DNA of 64,000 nucleotides from Nocardioides speluncae (GCF_003121585.1 NZ_QEOO01000037.1:124001-188000), one strand, 5' to 3'. Counted from the stretch's first letter, positions 7,944 through 16,818 are shown. Translations and numbers: made by a program. Notes: a model not told the origin generated them from the letters alone.

Positions 7944-9169
7944 GGCAGCTCGAGGAAGTTCGAGACCATGCGGTTGAACGCTTCCGCGTGCTCGATCTGG
8001 ACCCAGTGTCCGCATCGGCCGAAGACGTGCAGCTGGGAGTTGTCGATCAACTTGTGCAGGCGCAACGAGTTGGCCAGGGGGATCACCTGGTCGTCGCGTC
8101 CGTGCACCAGGAGTGTCGGCTGCTCGATCGCCCGGATGAGGTCCGCGTCGATCGTCATGGCGTCCACGCTGGCTTGGCGCGGCGCCGGGAACATCGCCCG
8201 GTAGGCCTCCTGGACGCCCGGGCGCGTTGCGGCCTCCAGGCGCAGCCGGGCGAGGTCGTCGTCCACCAGGGTGCGGTCGTGGGCGAAGATGTCGAGCAGC
8301 GCCCGCATGTTGGGCAGGGACGGCTCGAAGCCCCAGACCGCATCCAGCCCAGGGGTGAGGTCGAAGGGGACGCCGACGCTTCCCATGAGGACGAGCCTGT
8401 CGACGCGCTGCGGGAATCGGGTGGTGAGGCTGAGGGCTAGGGCGCCACCGAAGCTGTTCCCCACCAAGGACACGCGCTCGAGTCCGAGGGCGTCGAGGAA
8501 GCCGACGAGGTGGTTGGTCCAGGTATCGAGGTTGTACGTCGTTCCATCCGGTCGCTCGGTGTAGCCGAAGCCGAGGATGTCGGGGGCGAGCACGCGGAAC
8601 CGCTCGGACAGGGATGGGAGTGTGAGTCGCCAGTTGGCCCAGGCGCTGACCCCCGGTCCGGACCCGTGGATCAGCACGACCGGAGCGCCGGTCCCGACGT
8701 CCTGGTAGTTGGTCCGGATGCCGTGGACGTCGACCGTCTCTCCGATCTCGGGGTTGGCCGGGTTGGCGCTCTCCATCGCGTTACTCCTTCCTCGGGCTTC
8801 GGCGAGCAGCCACTCGCGCATCGACCGCCGCGGCTCCGGAGGCGGCACCATCGCCTCGACCCAGCCATCGACGACGCGGGTGGGGTAGAGGGTGGCGCCG
8901 CCATCGGGGAGGTCGGTGCGTTCGCCCGTCAGGAGGTCGAAGCGCCAGAAGTGACCGGGACAGACGAGAGTCCCGTCCTTCACGATCCCACCCGAGAGGG
9001 CGATGTCCCGGTGTGGACAGCGGTCGAGCATGGCCACGTGCTCGCCCTCACCCGTCAGCACCACGCAGACCCGGTCCCGGTCCTGCCCGGAGTCGCCGAC
9101 GACCTTCCCGACCGGCCGACCGGGCACAAGCTCCTCGACGCGGCAGACCTGTTCCCAGGCCGCGGTCAC
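7937..9169 (-). CDS. Rieske [2Fe-2S] protein fused in frame to meta-cleavage alpha/beta hydrolase
   Basis: One open frame of 410 residues. The first part (about 1-130) is a Rieske ferredoxin-like domain with CPHR and CPGH cluster motifs (MLDRCPHRDIALSGG...TLVCPGHFWRFD). The second part is an alpha/beta hydrolase of the 2-hydroxymuconic-semialdehyde hydrolase family, with the nucleophile elbow GNSFGG, the acid in HGRDDQVIP and the histidine in CGHWVQIEH. The hydrolase has its own start at 8776 (ATG) preceded by GGAAGGAG, so it may also be made alone as a 279-residue protein. There is no stop between the parts. The GTG at 9169 overlaps the IclR stop (GTGA), so translation is coupled. The hydrolase would cleave ring-fission products of catechols; the role of the Rieske part is unclear because the oxygenase reductase at 19034 has its own ferredoxin domain. 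Confidence 0.85.
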   Translation of the reverse strand: MTAAWEQVCRVEELVPGRPVGKVVGDSGQDRDRVCVVLTGEGEHVAMLDRCPHRDIALSGGIVKDGTLVCPGHFWRFDLLTGERTDLPDGGATLYPTRVVDGWVEAMVPPPEPRRSMREWLLAEARGRSNAMESANPANPEIGETVDVHGIRTNYQDVGTGAPVVLIHGSGPGVSAWANWRLTLPSLSERFRVLAPDILGFGYTERPDGTTYNLDTWTNHLVGFLDALGLERVSLVGNSFGGALALSLTTRFPQRVDRLVLMGSVGVPFDLTPGLDAVWGFEPSLPNMRALLDIFAHDRTLVDDDLARLRLEAATRPGVQEAYRAMFPAPRQASVDAMTIDADLIRAIEQPTLLVHGRDDQVIPLANSLRLHKLIDNSQLHVFGRCGHWVQIEHAEAFNRMVSNFLELPH

Positions 9170-9945
9170 TGGACCCACCCCAGGCCGGAGGAGATGCGCA
9201 TGGCCGTCTCGATGACGGGGCCGATCAGGTGGCGCAGCCCACGGTCCACGTCGTCGACGTACTCCGCCACCGACACCGAGGCGACCACCTGGCCGAGCGG
9301 ATCGCGGATCGGTGCGGCGATCGAGCACATGCCGAGCTGCCACTCACCGCGGTTCTCGGCGTACCCCTGGCTGCGGACCCGGGCCAGCTCGGCGAGGAAG
9401 TCCGTCCTGGAGGTGATCGTCCGGGGTGTCTTCGGTGTCAGGCGCAGCTCTTGGACGAGGCGCTTCTGGCGGTCGCTCGGGAGAAACGCCAGGAGCACCT
9501 TCCCGCTCGCGGTCATGTGGGCCGCGTTTCGGCTGCCGACAGCACGGAAGACCTGGATGGCGCCCGGTCCCTCCCGCCGCTCGATGTACAGCACATCGAC
9601 GCCGTCGAGGATCGCGATGTGCAGGGTGCCCACGGTCTTGCTGCGCAGCTGGTCGAGCGGGATCGTCGCCGCTTCGTGCAGGCGCTGGGCGGTCTCGGCG
9701 CTGGCGCCCAGCGAGCGCATCGTCGAGCTGAGCCGGAACAGTCCGGTCTCCTCGACCTTCTCGAGCAGGCCTTCCTCCACCAGGGTCCAGATGACCCGGT
9801 GGGCGGTGCTCTTGCCGACACCGACCCGACGGGCGAGCTGGCTGACTCCCAGCTGGGTGCTGTGCTTGCCGAACTCGCGCAGTATCCGCGCGGCCGTGGC
9901 GACGCTGGAGAGCCGCTCGGCGCCGGGCGTCGCATGCTCGGTCAT
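9166..9945 (-). CDS. IclR-family regulator of the aromatic catabolic island
   Basis: A 259-residue IclR protein. The N-terminal winged helix-turn-helix is at about residues 14-75 (VATAARILREFGKHSTQLGVSQLARRVGVGKSTAHRVIWTLVEEG). The C-terminal effector domain carries ERREGPGAIQVFRAVGSRNAAHMTASGKVLLAFLP and GYAENRGEWQLGMCSIAAPIRD, the usual IclR signature. IclR proteins commonly control aromatic ring-cleavage operons. It overlaps the gene before it (ATGA) and the one after it (GTGA), forming a coupled three-gene leftward unit. A good IclR-type operator lies at 10654-10672, between this unit and the rightward operon. Confidence 0.92.
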   Translation of the reverse strand: MTEHATPGAERLSSVATAARILREFGKHSTQLGVSQLARRVGVGKSTAHRVIWTLVEEGLLEKVEETGLFRLSSTMRSLGASAETAQRLHEAATIPLDQLRSKTVGTLHIAILDGVDVLYIERREGPGAIQVFRAVGSRNAAHMTASGKVLLAFLPSDRQKRLVQELRLTPKTPRTITSRTDFLAELARVRSQGYAENRGEWQLGMCSIAAPIRDPLGQVVASVSVAEYVDDVDRGLRHLIGPVIETAMRISSGLGWVQ

Positions 9946-10613
9946 CGGCTGATGTCCTCCAGTACGGCGTTGAGGCACGAGGCGGCCGGCGTTCCCGGGT
10001 CCGGAACCACTCTTCCCGAGGTGAGGTCGGTGGCCAGCAGCGCGGTGGCCCGGTCCAGCCCGTTGCGAACGCAGACGCCCAGCTCGTCGACGGCCCGGGC
10101 CTGCTGGGGCAATGCACGTCGGATCCGTTCGAGGTCCCGGAGGGTTTTGGCGTGCTGGTTGGCGAGGGCGACCCCGGAGTGCTGGGCGTGGTGCGGGCTC
10201 AGGCCACCCCCGACGGCGACGGCGAGGTGGTAGACGGTGTCGGCAACCCCGAGCACGCGTCGTACGTCGGCGGGGGAGTCCTCGCCCAGGAGCCCCAGGT
10301 CGGGCATGACCGAGGGGTCGTAGAACCGCACCGTCCACGTGACCCCGTGGTACTCGTCGGTGTACTCGACCTCCGGTCCGTGCAGCGCCGGCAGCGAGTC
10401 GGTGGTGGCGAGCAGGTGCAGTCGCCGGGCGGCAGCCGCGATGACGGTGACCTCGCGCGCGGCGACCAGCGGCAGTGCTCCCCGCTCGGCGGGCGGCAGG
10501 TGCCGGACGTGGTCGAGGTACGTCGCGTGCACCCCCCGGACGTAGTCCCGGACCAGGTCGCGCATCGCTTCCGGTCGGGGCACGGACTTGTCATCGGTCA
10601 CGTCGTCGGGCAC
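9942..10613 (-). CDS. Unknown protein, first gene of the IclR-Rieske-hydrolase unit
   Basis: A 223-residue protein that I do not recognise. It appears mainly helical and soluble, with no signal peptide or membrane segment. Notable stretches are EVTVIAAAARRLHLLATTDS, EYTDEYHGVTWTVRFYDPSVMPDLGLLG and a histidine cluster, GGGLSPHHAQHSG. The GTG at 10613 is chosen because AGGAG lies upstream; an ATG at 10649 would place that ribosome site inside the gene. The stop overlaps the IclR start (ATGA), so the two are translationally coupled, which suggests a part in regulation or in handling an intermediate of the pathway. Confidence 0.7.
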   Translation of the reverse strand: MPDDVTDDKSVPRPEAMRDLVRDYVRGVHATYLDHVRHLPPAERGALPLVAAREVTVIAAAARRLHLLATTDSLPALHGPEVEYTDEYHGVTWTVRFYDPSVMPDLGLLGEDSPADVRRVLGVADTVYHLAVAVGGGLSPHHAQHSGVALANQHAKTLRDLERIRRALPQQARAVDELGVCVRNGLDRATALLATDLTSGRVVPDPGTPAASCLNAVLEDISR

Positions 10614-10653
10614 TGCACCAGCGTGACTCCTTTCCGGCGCGAAAGACATCTTG

Positions 10654-10672
10654 TGTTCCGTATGGCGGAACA
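10654..10672. promoter_or_regulatory. Probable IclR operator between divergent catabolic units
   Basis: TGTTCCG-TATGG-CGGAACA is a perfect inverted repeat with 7-bp arms and a 5-base spacer. It sits in the only intergenic space between the leftward IclR unit and the rightward 15-gene operon. Its size and TTCCG/CGGAA half sites fit known IclR-family operators. Binding by the adjacent IclR protein is inference. Confidence 0.65.
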
Positions 10673-10713
10673 GTGCAGGCCTGCCACCGGCCCCGGAGCG
10701 AAGTATTGGGCAC

Positions 10714-11814
10714 ATGGTTGATGTGAACGGCATCACAGCGCACCCGGACCTGATCGAGGGCACTCCCGCCGGCACCCGCCGCGAGTACGCCGCCGGCGCG
10801 CCGGGGGACCGGAGCCGGTTCGATCCGTCCGACACCCGCCAGGCGGCCGCGCTGGCACGTCGCACCGGCCGCAGCACCGTACCCGGACCGCCACGCGGCA
10901 TCCTCCGGCTGGGACACGTCGACGTGACCGTGACCGACCTCGACCTGGCCACGGCCTACTACACCGGGGTGATGGGGATGGAGATCAGCGCCCTCACCCA
11001 GGACTCGGTGTATCTGAAGTGCTGGGACGAGGAGGACCACCACTCGCTGCGACTGCGGTACGCGCCCCGGATGGGGATGGACCTGATGTCGTTCAAGGTC
11101 CACCACGAAGACGACCTGGCCGACCTGGAGGGCAAGGTCTCCAGGTACGGCTTCCCGGTCGAGCGGATCAGCAACGGTGAGGTGCTGGGTCAGGGCGAGT
11201 CCATCCGCTTCTCCACCCCGAGCGGGCACGTCATGGAGCTGGTCGCCGACGTCGAGAGGGTGGGCACCTCCCGGCCCCGCCACCTCCCCGACCCCGGCTC
11301 GGACGACCAGCCGTTCCCGCGCGACCGGATCTGTCCGCCGCGGATGGACCACATGCTCATCCATGCCGAGGAGGTCGGCGAGTCGACGAGGTTCTTCATG
11401 GACGTGCTGGGCTTCCGGATCACCGAGCAGCTCCTGGACGGCAACGGGCACCAGCTCGGCACCTGGCTGGAGCGGTCGCACTCTCCCCACGACCTCGCGA
11501 TCGTGCACGGTGCGAACGGCGGTCTCCACCACTTCGCCTACTGGCTCGACGACTGGGACGACGTGCGGGATGCGGCCGACGTCCTGGCCTACAACGGCAT
11601 CCAGCTCGACGTCGGTCCGACCCGGCACGGCATCACCCGTGGCTCGACCATCTACTTCTTCGACCCGCTCGGGACTCGCAACGAGGTCTTCACCGGCGGC
11701 TACCGCCCCGACCCCGACTTCCCGACCCTGACCTGGACCGAGGACAACATCGGCCGCGCCGTCTTCTACTACGAGGGCGAGGTCAACGACCGATTCATGA
11801 GAGTGCACACCTGA
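10714..11814 (+). CDS. Extradiol catechol 2,3-dioxygenase (VOC), paralogue 1 with N-terminal extension
   Basis: A 366-residue type I extradiol dioxygenase with two VOC halves. The probable iron ligands are His213 (PPRMDHMLI), His273 (GLHHFAYW) and Glu324 (GTRNEVFTGGY), in the XylE order and spacing; Tyr314 and the SPHD histidine match other active-site residues of that enzyme. Compared with the next gene it has about 60 extra N-terminal residues of low complexity. It would open a catechol ring between C2 and C3 to give a 2-hydroxymuconic semialdehyde. It is the first gene of the rightward operon, and its stop overlaps the next start (TGATG). Confidence 0.93.
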   Translation: MVDVNGITAHPDLIEGTPAGTRREYAAGAPGDRSRFDPSDTRQAAALARRTGRSTVPGPPRGILRLGHVDVTVTDLDLATAYYTGVMGMEISALTQDSVYLKCWDEEDHHSLRLRYAPRMGMDLMSFKVHHEDDLADLEGKVSRYGFPVERISNGEVLGQGESIRFSTPSGHVMELVADVERVGTSRPRHLPDPGSDDQPFPRDRICPPRMDHMLIHAEEVGESTRFFMDVLGFRITEQLLDGNGHQLGTWLERSHSPHDLAIVHGANGGLHHFAYWLDDWDDVRDAADVLAYNGIQLDVGPTRHGITRGSTIYFFDPLGTRNEVFTGGYRPDPDFPTLTWTEDNIGRAVFYYEGEVNDRFMRVHT

Positions 11815-12725
11815 TGACGATCCTGCGCCTGTCCCACGTCGAGATCCGGGTCCCCGATCTCGAGCTCGCCACCGCCTACTACTCCGAGGTCATCGGCATG
11901 ATCGAGACCGGGAGGGACTCCTCCCGGGTCTTCCTGAAGTGCTGGGACGAGCACCAGCACCACAGCGTCATCCTGACCATGGAGCCCACCCACGGCCTGA
12001 ACCACTTTGGCTTCAAGGTCACCGACGCCGAGGATCTCGACCACTACCAGGAGCGCCTCGAGGCCGCCGGTGTCGCCGTACGCCGCCACGCCGCCGACGA
12101 GTGGGCGCCCGGCCACGGGACCTCGATCCGCTTCACGCTGCCCAGTGGCCACGACATGGAGCTGGTCTACGGCATGCAGCAGGTCGGGAACCTGCTCCCG
12201 CAGACCAACCCCCCGCCGCGGCCGATGGGCCTGGTCGGCATCGCACCGCCGCGGGTCGACCACGTGTTCCTGACTGCCGAGGAGGTCGACACCAACACCC
12301 GCTTCCTCGTCGAGCACCTCGACTTCCGGCTCACCGAGCAGATCGTCGGGGACGACGGCTTCCAGATCGCGAGCTGGCTCGAGGTGTCCCACCGCTCGCA
12401 CGACATCGCGTTCATCACCGGACCGAACCAGGGACTGCACCACTTCGCCTACTGGGTGGACGGCTGGAACGACCTGCGCAACGCGGCGGACGCCTGCGTC
12501 TACCACGGCGTCAACGTCGAGATGAACCCGACGCGTCACGGTGCCACCCGCGGCCAGTGCCTCTACTTCTTCGACCCGGTCGGCAACCGCAACGAGATGT
12601 TCACCGGCGGCTACTGGGTCGACCCCGGCGCCGAGCCGGTGACCTGGACCGAGGCCGAGATGGGCCGGGCGATGTTCTACTACGACGGCGTCGTGAACCA
12701 GCAGTTCCTCACGGTGCACAGCTGA
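11814..12725 (+). CDS. Extradiol catechol 2,3-dioxygenase (VOC), paralogue 2
   Basis: A 303-residue protein, the usual length for catechol 2,3-dioxygenases. Probable iron ligands are His150 (PPRVDHVFL), His210 (GLHHFAYW) and Glu261 (GNRNEMFTGGY). His196 (SHDIAF), His242 and Tyr251 correspond to the catalytic residues His199, His246 and Tyr255 of XylE. It shares many runs with paralogue 1 (LKCWDE, GLHHFAYW, TRHG.TRG), so the pair arose by duplication. Translation is coupled to paralogue 1 through TGATG. Two intact copies may serve differently substituted catechols. Confidence 0.95.
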   Translation: MTILRLSHVEIRVPDLELATAYYSEVIGMIETGRDSSRVFLKCWDEHQHHSVILTMEPTHGLNHFGFKVTDAEDLDHYQERLEAAGVAVRRHAADEWAPGHGTSIRFTLPSGHDMELVYGMQQVGNLLPQTNPPPRPMGLVGIAPPRVDHVFLTAEEVDTNTRFLVEHLDFRLTEQIVGDDGFQIASWLEVSHRSHDIAFITGPNQGLHHFAYWVDGWNDLRNAADACVYHGVNVEMNPTRHGATRGQCLYFFDPVGNRNEMFTGGYWVDPGAEPVTWTEAEMGRAMFYYDGVVNQQFLTVHS

Positions 12726-12734
12726 GGGGCGCCG

Positions 12735-13802
12735 ATGACCACCGAAAACACCGCGAAGCCGTCGTCGACTTCGGCGCTGCCGCGCACCGAGCGTCCCGAC
12801 GCGCCGGCGTACCTGACCCGTCACCGCGCGCGGCAGGCCGTGCCCGCGCCGGCTCCGCCGGAGGAGCAGGAGCAGGAGGAGTCCGTCCCGCTCTACCTGC
12901 GCCAGTTCCGGGACCGAGACCATCGCAGCGACCCGGTCCTGCACGACGGCAACGTCGTCGGCTCCTCGCGCGCCTGGGCCGAGGTGACCCGGACCAAGGA
13001 GATCGTGCCGGAGCGGCGCGACCAGCTGGCCGACATCGACTGCGACATCTACCTGGTCCGCCACGGCGAGACCCAGGGCTACTCCTCAGAGTCGGGCCTC
13101 ACGCCGCTGGGCTCCTGGCAGGCCCATCGGCGCGGCCAGGAGCTCGCTCGACGGGTCACCGACGGCATGAAGGTCGAGCTGCTGTGCGCGCCGACGAACC
13201 GGGCGCGCCAGACCGGAGAGCACCTGCGCCGCGGCCTGCTCGACAACGTCGAGCTCTACGGCCGGGGCAAGCCCGACATCGGCGAGCTGCACGACGACCG
13301 GAACTTCCGCAACTTCGAGGTGGCGACACCGGACGGCCCCCGGGACGTGACCAGCGCCTTCCGCCTCTACCACCGCGAGATGGAGAAGTACGAGCGGGTC
13401 GGGCTCGGCGAGCGTCCGGGCTGGCTGGTCGACGTCGACCGCTTCTGGGGCATCCAGCAGGGCGGCGGCGACCCGATCACCCACTGGCTCACGATGCCGA
13501 TGATGCACTTCGAGCCCCCGGTCTCGTGCGTACGCCGGTTTTGGCGGGGCATCCTCACCGCCCGCGAGGCGACCGACGCGCGCAGCATCGTAGTCGCGAC
13601 GCACTCCGGCCCGATTCGCGCCTTCGCCACCCTCGCCATGGGCTACGACCCCGGCGAGCCGTTCAACACCGAGTTCGTCCGGGTGCGGCTCGTAGCCGGC
13701 GGGACCACCGCGCTCGTCCTCTACCGCAACCGTGTCCAGGAGGTCGTGATCCCCGACCTCGATGCTCTCCCACCGAACTCCGACCCCCGCTTCCAGGAGT
13801 GA
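12735..13802 (+). CDS. Histidine phosphatase superfamily protein (candidate aryl-phosphate phosphatase)
   Basis: A 355-residue protein with the phosphoglycerate-mutase-like signature IYLVRHGETQG; His110 of RHGE is the expected phospho-acceptor. Further conserved segments are LTPLGSWQAHRRGQEL, CAPTNRARQTGEHL and VVATHSGPIRAFATLAMGYDPGEPFNTEFVRV, which carries the second catalytic histidine. The first 90 residues are a Pro/Glu-rich extension not usual for the fold. It sits between the ring-cleavage genes and the two-subunit dikinase, so removing phosphate from a phosphorylated aromatic is a reasonable guess. Whether it, the HAD protein at 18364, or both do this cannot be told from sequence. Confidence 0.85.
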   Translation: MTTENTAKPSSTSALPRTERPDAPAYLTRHRARQAVPAPAPPEEQEQEESVPLYLRQFRDRDHRSDPVLHDGNVVGSSRAWAEVTRTKEIVPERRDQLADIDCDIYLVRHGETQGYSSESGLTPLGSWQAHRRGQELARRVTDGMKVELLCAPTNRARQTGEHLRRGLLDNVELYGRGKPDIGELHDDRNFRNFEVATPDGPRDVTSAFRLYHREMEKYERVGLGERPGWLVDVDRFWGIQQGGGDPITHWLTMPMMHFEPPVSCVRRFWRGILTAREATDARSIVVATHSGPIRAFATLAMGYDPGEPFNTEFVRVRLVAGGTTALVLYRNRVQEVVIPDLDALPPNSDPRFQE

Positions 13803-13806
13803 ACCC

Positions 13807-14901
13807 ATGACCGAGTGCCCCAGCGCGATCCCGTTCGGCACCCTCGCGGCCGAGTACCACGCCCAGGTCGGCGGCAAGTGCGCCTCGCTCGGCGTGATGA
13901 GCCAGGCCGGCCTGCCGGTCCCACCCGGCTTCGCGGTGACCACCAAGGTCTTCGTCGACGCCAGGGACGCCTCGGGCCTGATGCCGCGGATCAACGACCT
14001 CGTCGCCAACGTGGACACCACCGACCACACAGCCCTCGCGGCCGCGGCGAGCCAGGCCCGTGAACTGGTGCGCGGCTGGGCACTGCCGGAGGAGCACGAG
14101 CAGCGCGTCCGGCAGATGTACGCCGAGCTCTGCGCCCTCTGCGACACCGACGACGTGCCCGTCGCCGTACGCTCCTCGGCCACAGCGGAGGACTCCCCGG
14201 ACGCCTCGTTCGCCGGCGAGCACGACACCTACCTGTGGGTGTGCGGCATCGACGACGTGCTCGACAAGGTCCGCGACTGCTGGGCGAGCCTCTTCACGGA
14301 GCGGGCGATCACCTACCGCAACGAGATGGGCTACGACCACGACGGCGTGGACATGGCCGTGGCCGTGCAGAAGATGGTCCGCCCGCGGGCGGCCGGCGTC
14401 GCCTTCACCCTGGACCCGACCAACGGCGACCGCTCCGGCATCTGCATCGACGCGGCCTGGGGCTTCGGCGAGGGGGTCGTCTCCGGCGACGTCACGCCCG
14501 ACAACTTCCTGGTCGACAAAGTGATGTGGTCGATCAACCGCCGCACGATCAGCCCGAAGACCCACGCGCATCTGCTGACCAAGATAGAAGGAAGCGACGT
14601 TCCCCGAGTTGCCCGGGTGCAGCTCCCCGAGGACCAGGTCAACGCGCCGTCAGTCACCGACGAGGAGATCATCGCCATCGCCAAGCTCGCCCGGGCGGCG
14701 GAGAAGCACTACGGCTCTCCCCAGGACATCGAGTGGGCCGTCGACGACGACCTCCCGGCGGGCCAGGACGCCGTACTCCTGCAGGCACGGCCCGAGACGG
14801 TGTGGAGCAAGAAGCACCACTCGGTCGGGGCGAAGACCGATGCCATGGCCTCGATCGTCGACACCCTGGTCAACCCCCTCTACGCCGGGAAGGGGAAGTA
14901 A
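13807..14901 (+). CDS. Dikinase ATP-binding subunit, phenylphosphate-synthase / CreH-like
   Basis: A 364-residue protein holding only the PEP-synthase-type ATP-grasp domain. Marks are GGKCASLGVMSQAGLPVPPGFAVTT, VAVRSSATAEDSPDASFAGEHDTYL, VVSGDVTPDNFLVDK and DIEWAVDDD...LLQARPETVW. There is no swivelling His domain; that part is encoded in the next gene. Phenylphosphate synthase of Thauera aromatica has just this split (about 40 and 70 kDa subunits), and CreHI of Corynebacterium glutamicum phosphorylates p-cresol in the same way. The subunit would phosphorylate the histidine of its partner from ATP. The start follows the previous stop by 4 bases. No CBS-domain third subunit is present. Confidence 0.85.
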   Translation: MTECPSAIPFGTLAAEYHAQVGGKCASLGVMSQAGLPVPPGFAVTTKVFVDARDASGLMPRINDLVANVDTTDHTALAAAASQARELVRGWALPEEHEQRVRQMYAELCALCDTDDVPVAVRSSATAEDSPDASFAGEHDTYLWVCGIDDVLDKVRDCWASLFTERAITYRNEMGYDHDGVDMAVAVQKMVRPRAAGVAFTLDPTNGDRSGICIDAAWGFGEGVVSGDVTPDNFLVDKVMWSINRRTISPKTHAHLLTKIEGSDVPRVARVQLPEDQVNAPSVTDEEIIAIAKLARAAEKHYGSPQDIEWAVDDDLPAGQDAVLLQARPETVWSKKHHSVGAKTDAMASIVDTLVNPLYAGKGK

Positions 14902-14963
14902 GCCGTCTGACTCCGGTCAGGAACAGACATCCACCTCTCATCTCCGACCCAAGGAGGGTCATC

Positions 14964-16772
14964 ATGGCTGATCGCTTTTCCAGCCCCTTCGAGATCCAGA
15001 CGCCCCCGGGCGCAGAAGGCTGGCAGGAGCTCTACACCTACTCGTCGCTGTTCTGCGAGGAGCGCCGCGACTACGAGAACGGCGCGTTCTGGTTCCACGA
15101 CGGCGTGCACTGGCCGGAGGCCCTGACCCCGTGGGACACCTCGTTCCTCGAGTTCGCCTTCATCTCGCTGTCCCAGTACAACACCCGGCACTACGTCATC
15201 CCGCCGGCGTACGGCGTGGACTTCCGCATCCTCAACGGCTACGTGTACCTCAGCCCGGTGCCCGCGCCACCGGAGGACATCGAGAGCCGCGTCCCGCTGT
15301 TCATGGAGCGGGCCGGCTTCTACTTCGGCAACTGGGACCGCCTGTACGACGACTGGCTGGTCAAGATCCGTGACCTCATCAAGGAGATGAGCGAGCTCAG
15401 CTTCCAGCCGCTGCCGGAGCTTGAGGACATGGAGGTCATCACGTCCGGTGCCGGCAAGGGGTCGGGCAACGACCTGATCGCGTCGTACCACCGTCTTCTC
15501 GACCTGGGCCTCACCCTGTGGCAGTACCACTTCGAGTTCCTCAACCTCGGGTACGCGGCGTACCTGGACTTCTTCGGGTTCTGCAAGGCGGCCTTCCCGT
15601 CGATCCCTGACCTCGCGATCGCCAAGATGGTCGCCGGCGTCGACGTCGACCTCTTCCGCCCGGATGACGAGCTCAAGAAGCTGGCACGGCTCGCGGTGAG
15701 CTCGGGCATCAACGACCGCTTCGGCGGGGACGTGGCGACGACCTGGCAGCAGCTGGAGGCCGACGAGGCCGGCCGGGCCTGGATCGCCGAGTGGAACAAG
15801 TCGGCGGAGCCATGGTTCAACTTCTCCACCGGCTCGGGCTTCTACCACTCCGACAAGATCTGGATCGAGAACGTTGAGGTCCCGATCGGGTACATCACCG
15901 ACTACATCGCCAAGGTCAAGGAAGGTGTCGACCTCGACCGACCGGTCGCCGCTCTCCATGCCGAGCGGGACCGGGTGGTCTCGGAGTACCGGGAGCTGCT
16001 CGACTCCGACGAGGACCGGGCCGCGTTCGACGGCAAGCTGGGCCTGTCACGGACGGTGTTCCCGTACGTCGAGAACCACAACTTCTACGTCGAGCACTGG
16101 GGACACTCGGTGCTGTGGCGCAAGATGCGCGACCTGGGCAAGGTGCTGGAGGCTGCGGGCTTCCTCACGAACGCCGATGACGTGTTCATGATCAAGCGGG
16201 CCGAGCTGGGCGACGTGCTGATGGACCTGGTCACCGGCTGGGCCGTCGGGGCGCCCTCGCGCGGCCCGGGCTACTGGCCGGCCGAGGTCGAGCGTCGCCG
16301 CGGCATCCACAAGGCACTCAAGGAGTGGTCGCCACCACCCGCCCTCGGCGTACCGCCGGAGGTGGTCACCGAGCCGTTCACGGTCATGCTCTGGGGAATC
16401 ACCTCGGACTCGGTCTCGGCCTGGCTCAGCTCGGGCGACGACGGTGCCGACGGTGTGCTGAGTGGCTTCGCCGCGTCGCCCGGCCTGGTCGAGGGCCCGG
16501 CCCGGGTGATCTTCTCCGCCGACCAGATCAGCGAGATCGAGGACGGCGAGATCCTGGTGGCACCGCTGACCGCGCCGTCCTGGGCGCCGGTCTTCGGGAA
16601 GATCAAGGCGACCGTCACCGACGTGGGCGGGATGATGAGCCACGCCGCCATCGTCTGCCGCGAGTACGGCCTGCCGGCCGTCACCGGCACGGCCTTCGGG
16701 ACCAAGAACATCAAGACCGGCCAGCTGCTTCGGGTCGACGGCAACACCGGCACGGTCACCGTCCTGGAATGA
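14964..16772 (+). CDS. Dikinase phosphotransfer subunit, phenylphosphate-synthase / CreI-like
   Basis: A 602-residue protein whose last 90 residues are the PEP-utilising mobile domain with the catalytic histidine His560 in VTDVGGMMSHAAIVCREYGLPAVTGT. The long front part (EELYTYSSLFCEERRDYENGAFWFHDGVHWPEALTPWDT...) resembles the substrate-binding part of phenylphosphate-synthase-type enzymes rather than PEP synthase. The size matches the 70-kDa subunit of the Thauera enzyme. The expected reaction is ATP plus a phenol giving an aryl phosphate, with phosphohistidine as intermediate. AAGGAGG precedes the ATG by 7 bases, so it should be well translated. The true phenolic substrate is not known. 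Confidence 0.85.
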   Translation: MADRFSSPFEIQTPPGAEGWQELYTYSSLFCEERRDYENGAFWFHDGVHWPEALTPWDTSFLEFAFISLSQYNTRHYVIPPAYGVDFRILNGYVYLSPVPAPPEDIESRVPLFMERAGFYFGNWDRLYDDWLVKIRDLIKEMSELSFQPLPELEDMEVITSGAGKGSGNDLIASYHRLLDLGLTLWQYHFEFLNLGYAAYLDFFGFCKAAFPSIPDLAIAKMVAGVDVDLFRPDDELKKLARLAVSSGINDRFGGDVATTWQQLEADEAGRAWIAEWNKSAEPWFNFSTGSGFYHSDKIWIENVEVPIGYITDYIAKVKEGVDLDRPVAALHAERDRVVSEYRELLDSDEDRAAFDGKLGLSRTVFPYVENHNFYVEHWGHSVLWRKMRDLGKVLEAAGFLTNADDVFMIKRAELGDVLMDLVTGWAVGAPSRGPGYWPAEVERRRGIHKALKEWSPPPALGVPPEVVTEPFTVMLWGITSDSVSAWLSSGDDGADGVLSGFAASPGLVEGPARVIFSADQISEIEDGEILVAPLTAPSWAPVFGKIKATVTDVGGMMSHAAIVCREYGLPAVTGTAFGTKNIKTGQLLRVDGNTGTVTVLE

Positions 16773-16818
16773 GCGCCCACCTGCGCCCTGAACCAACAGA
16801 CGACAAGGAGATCAAGCA

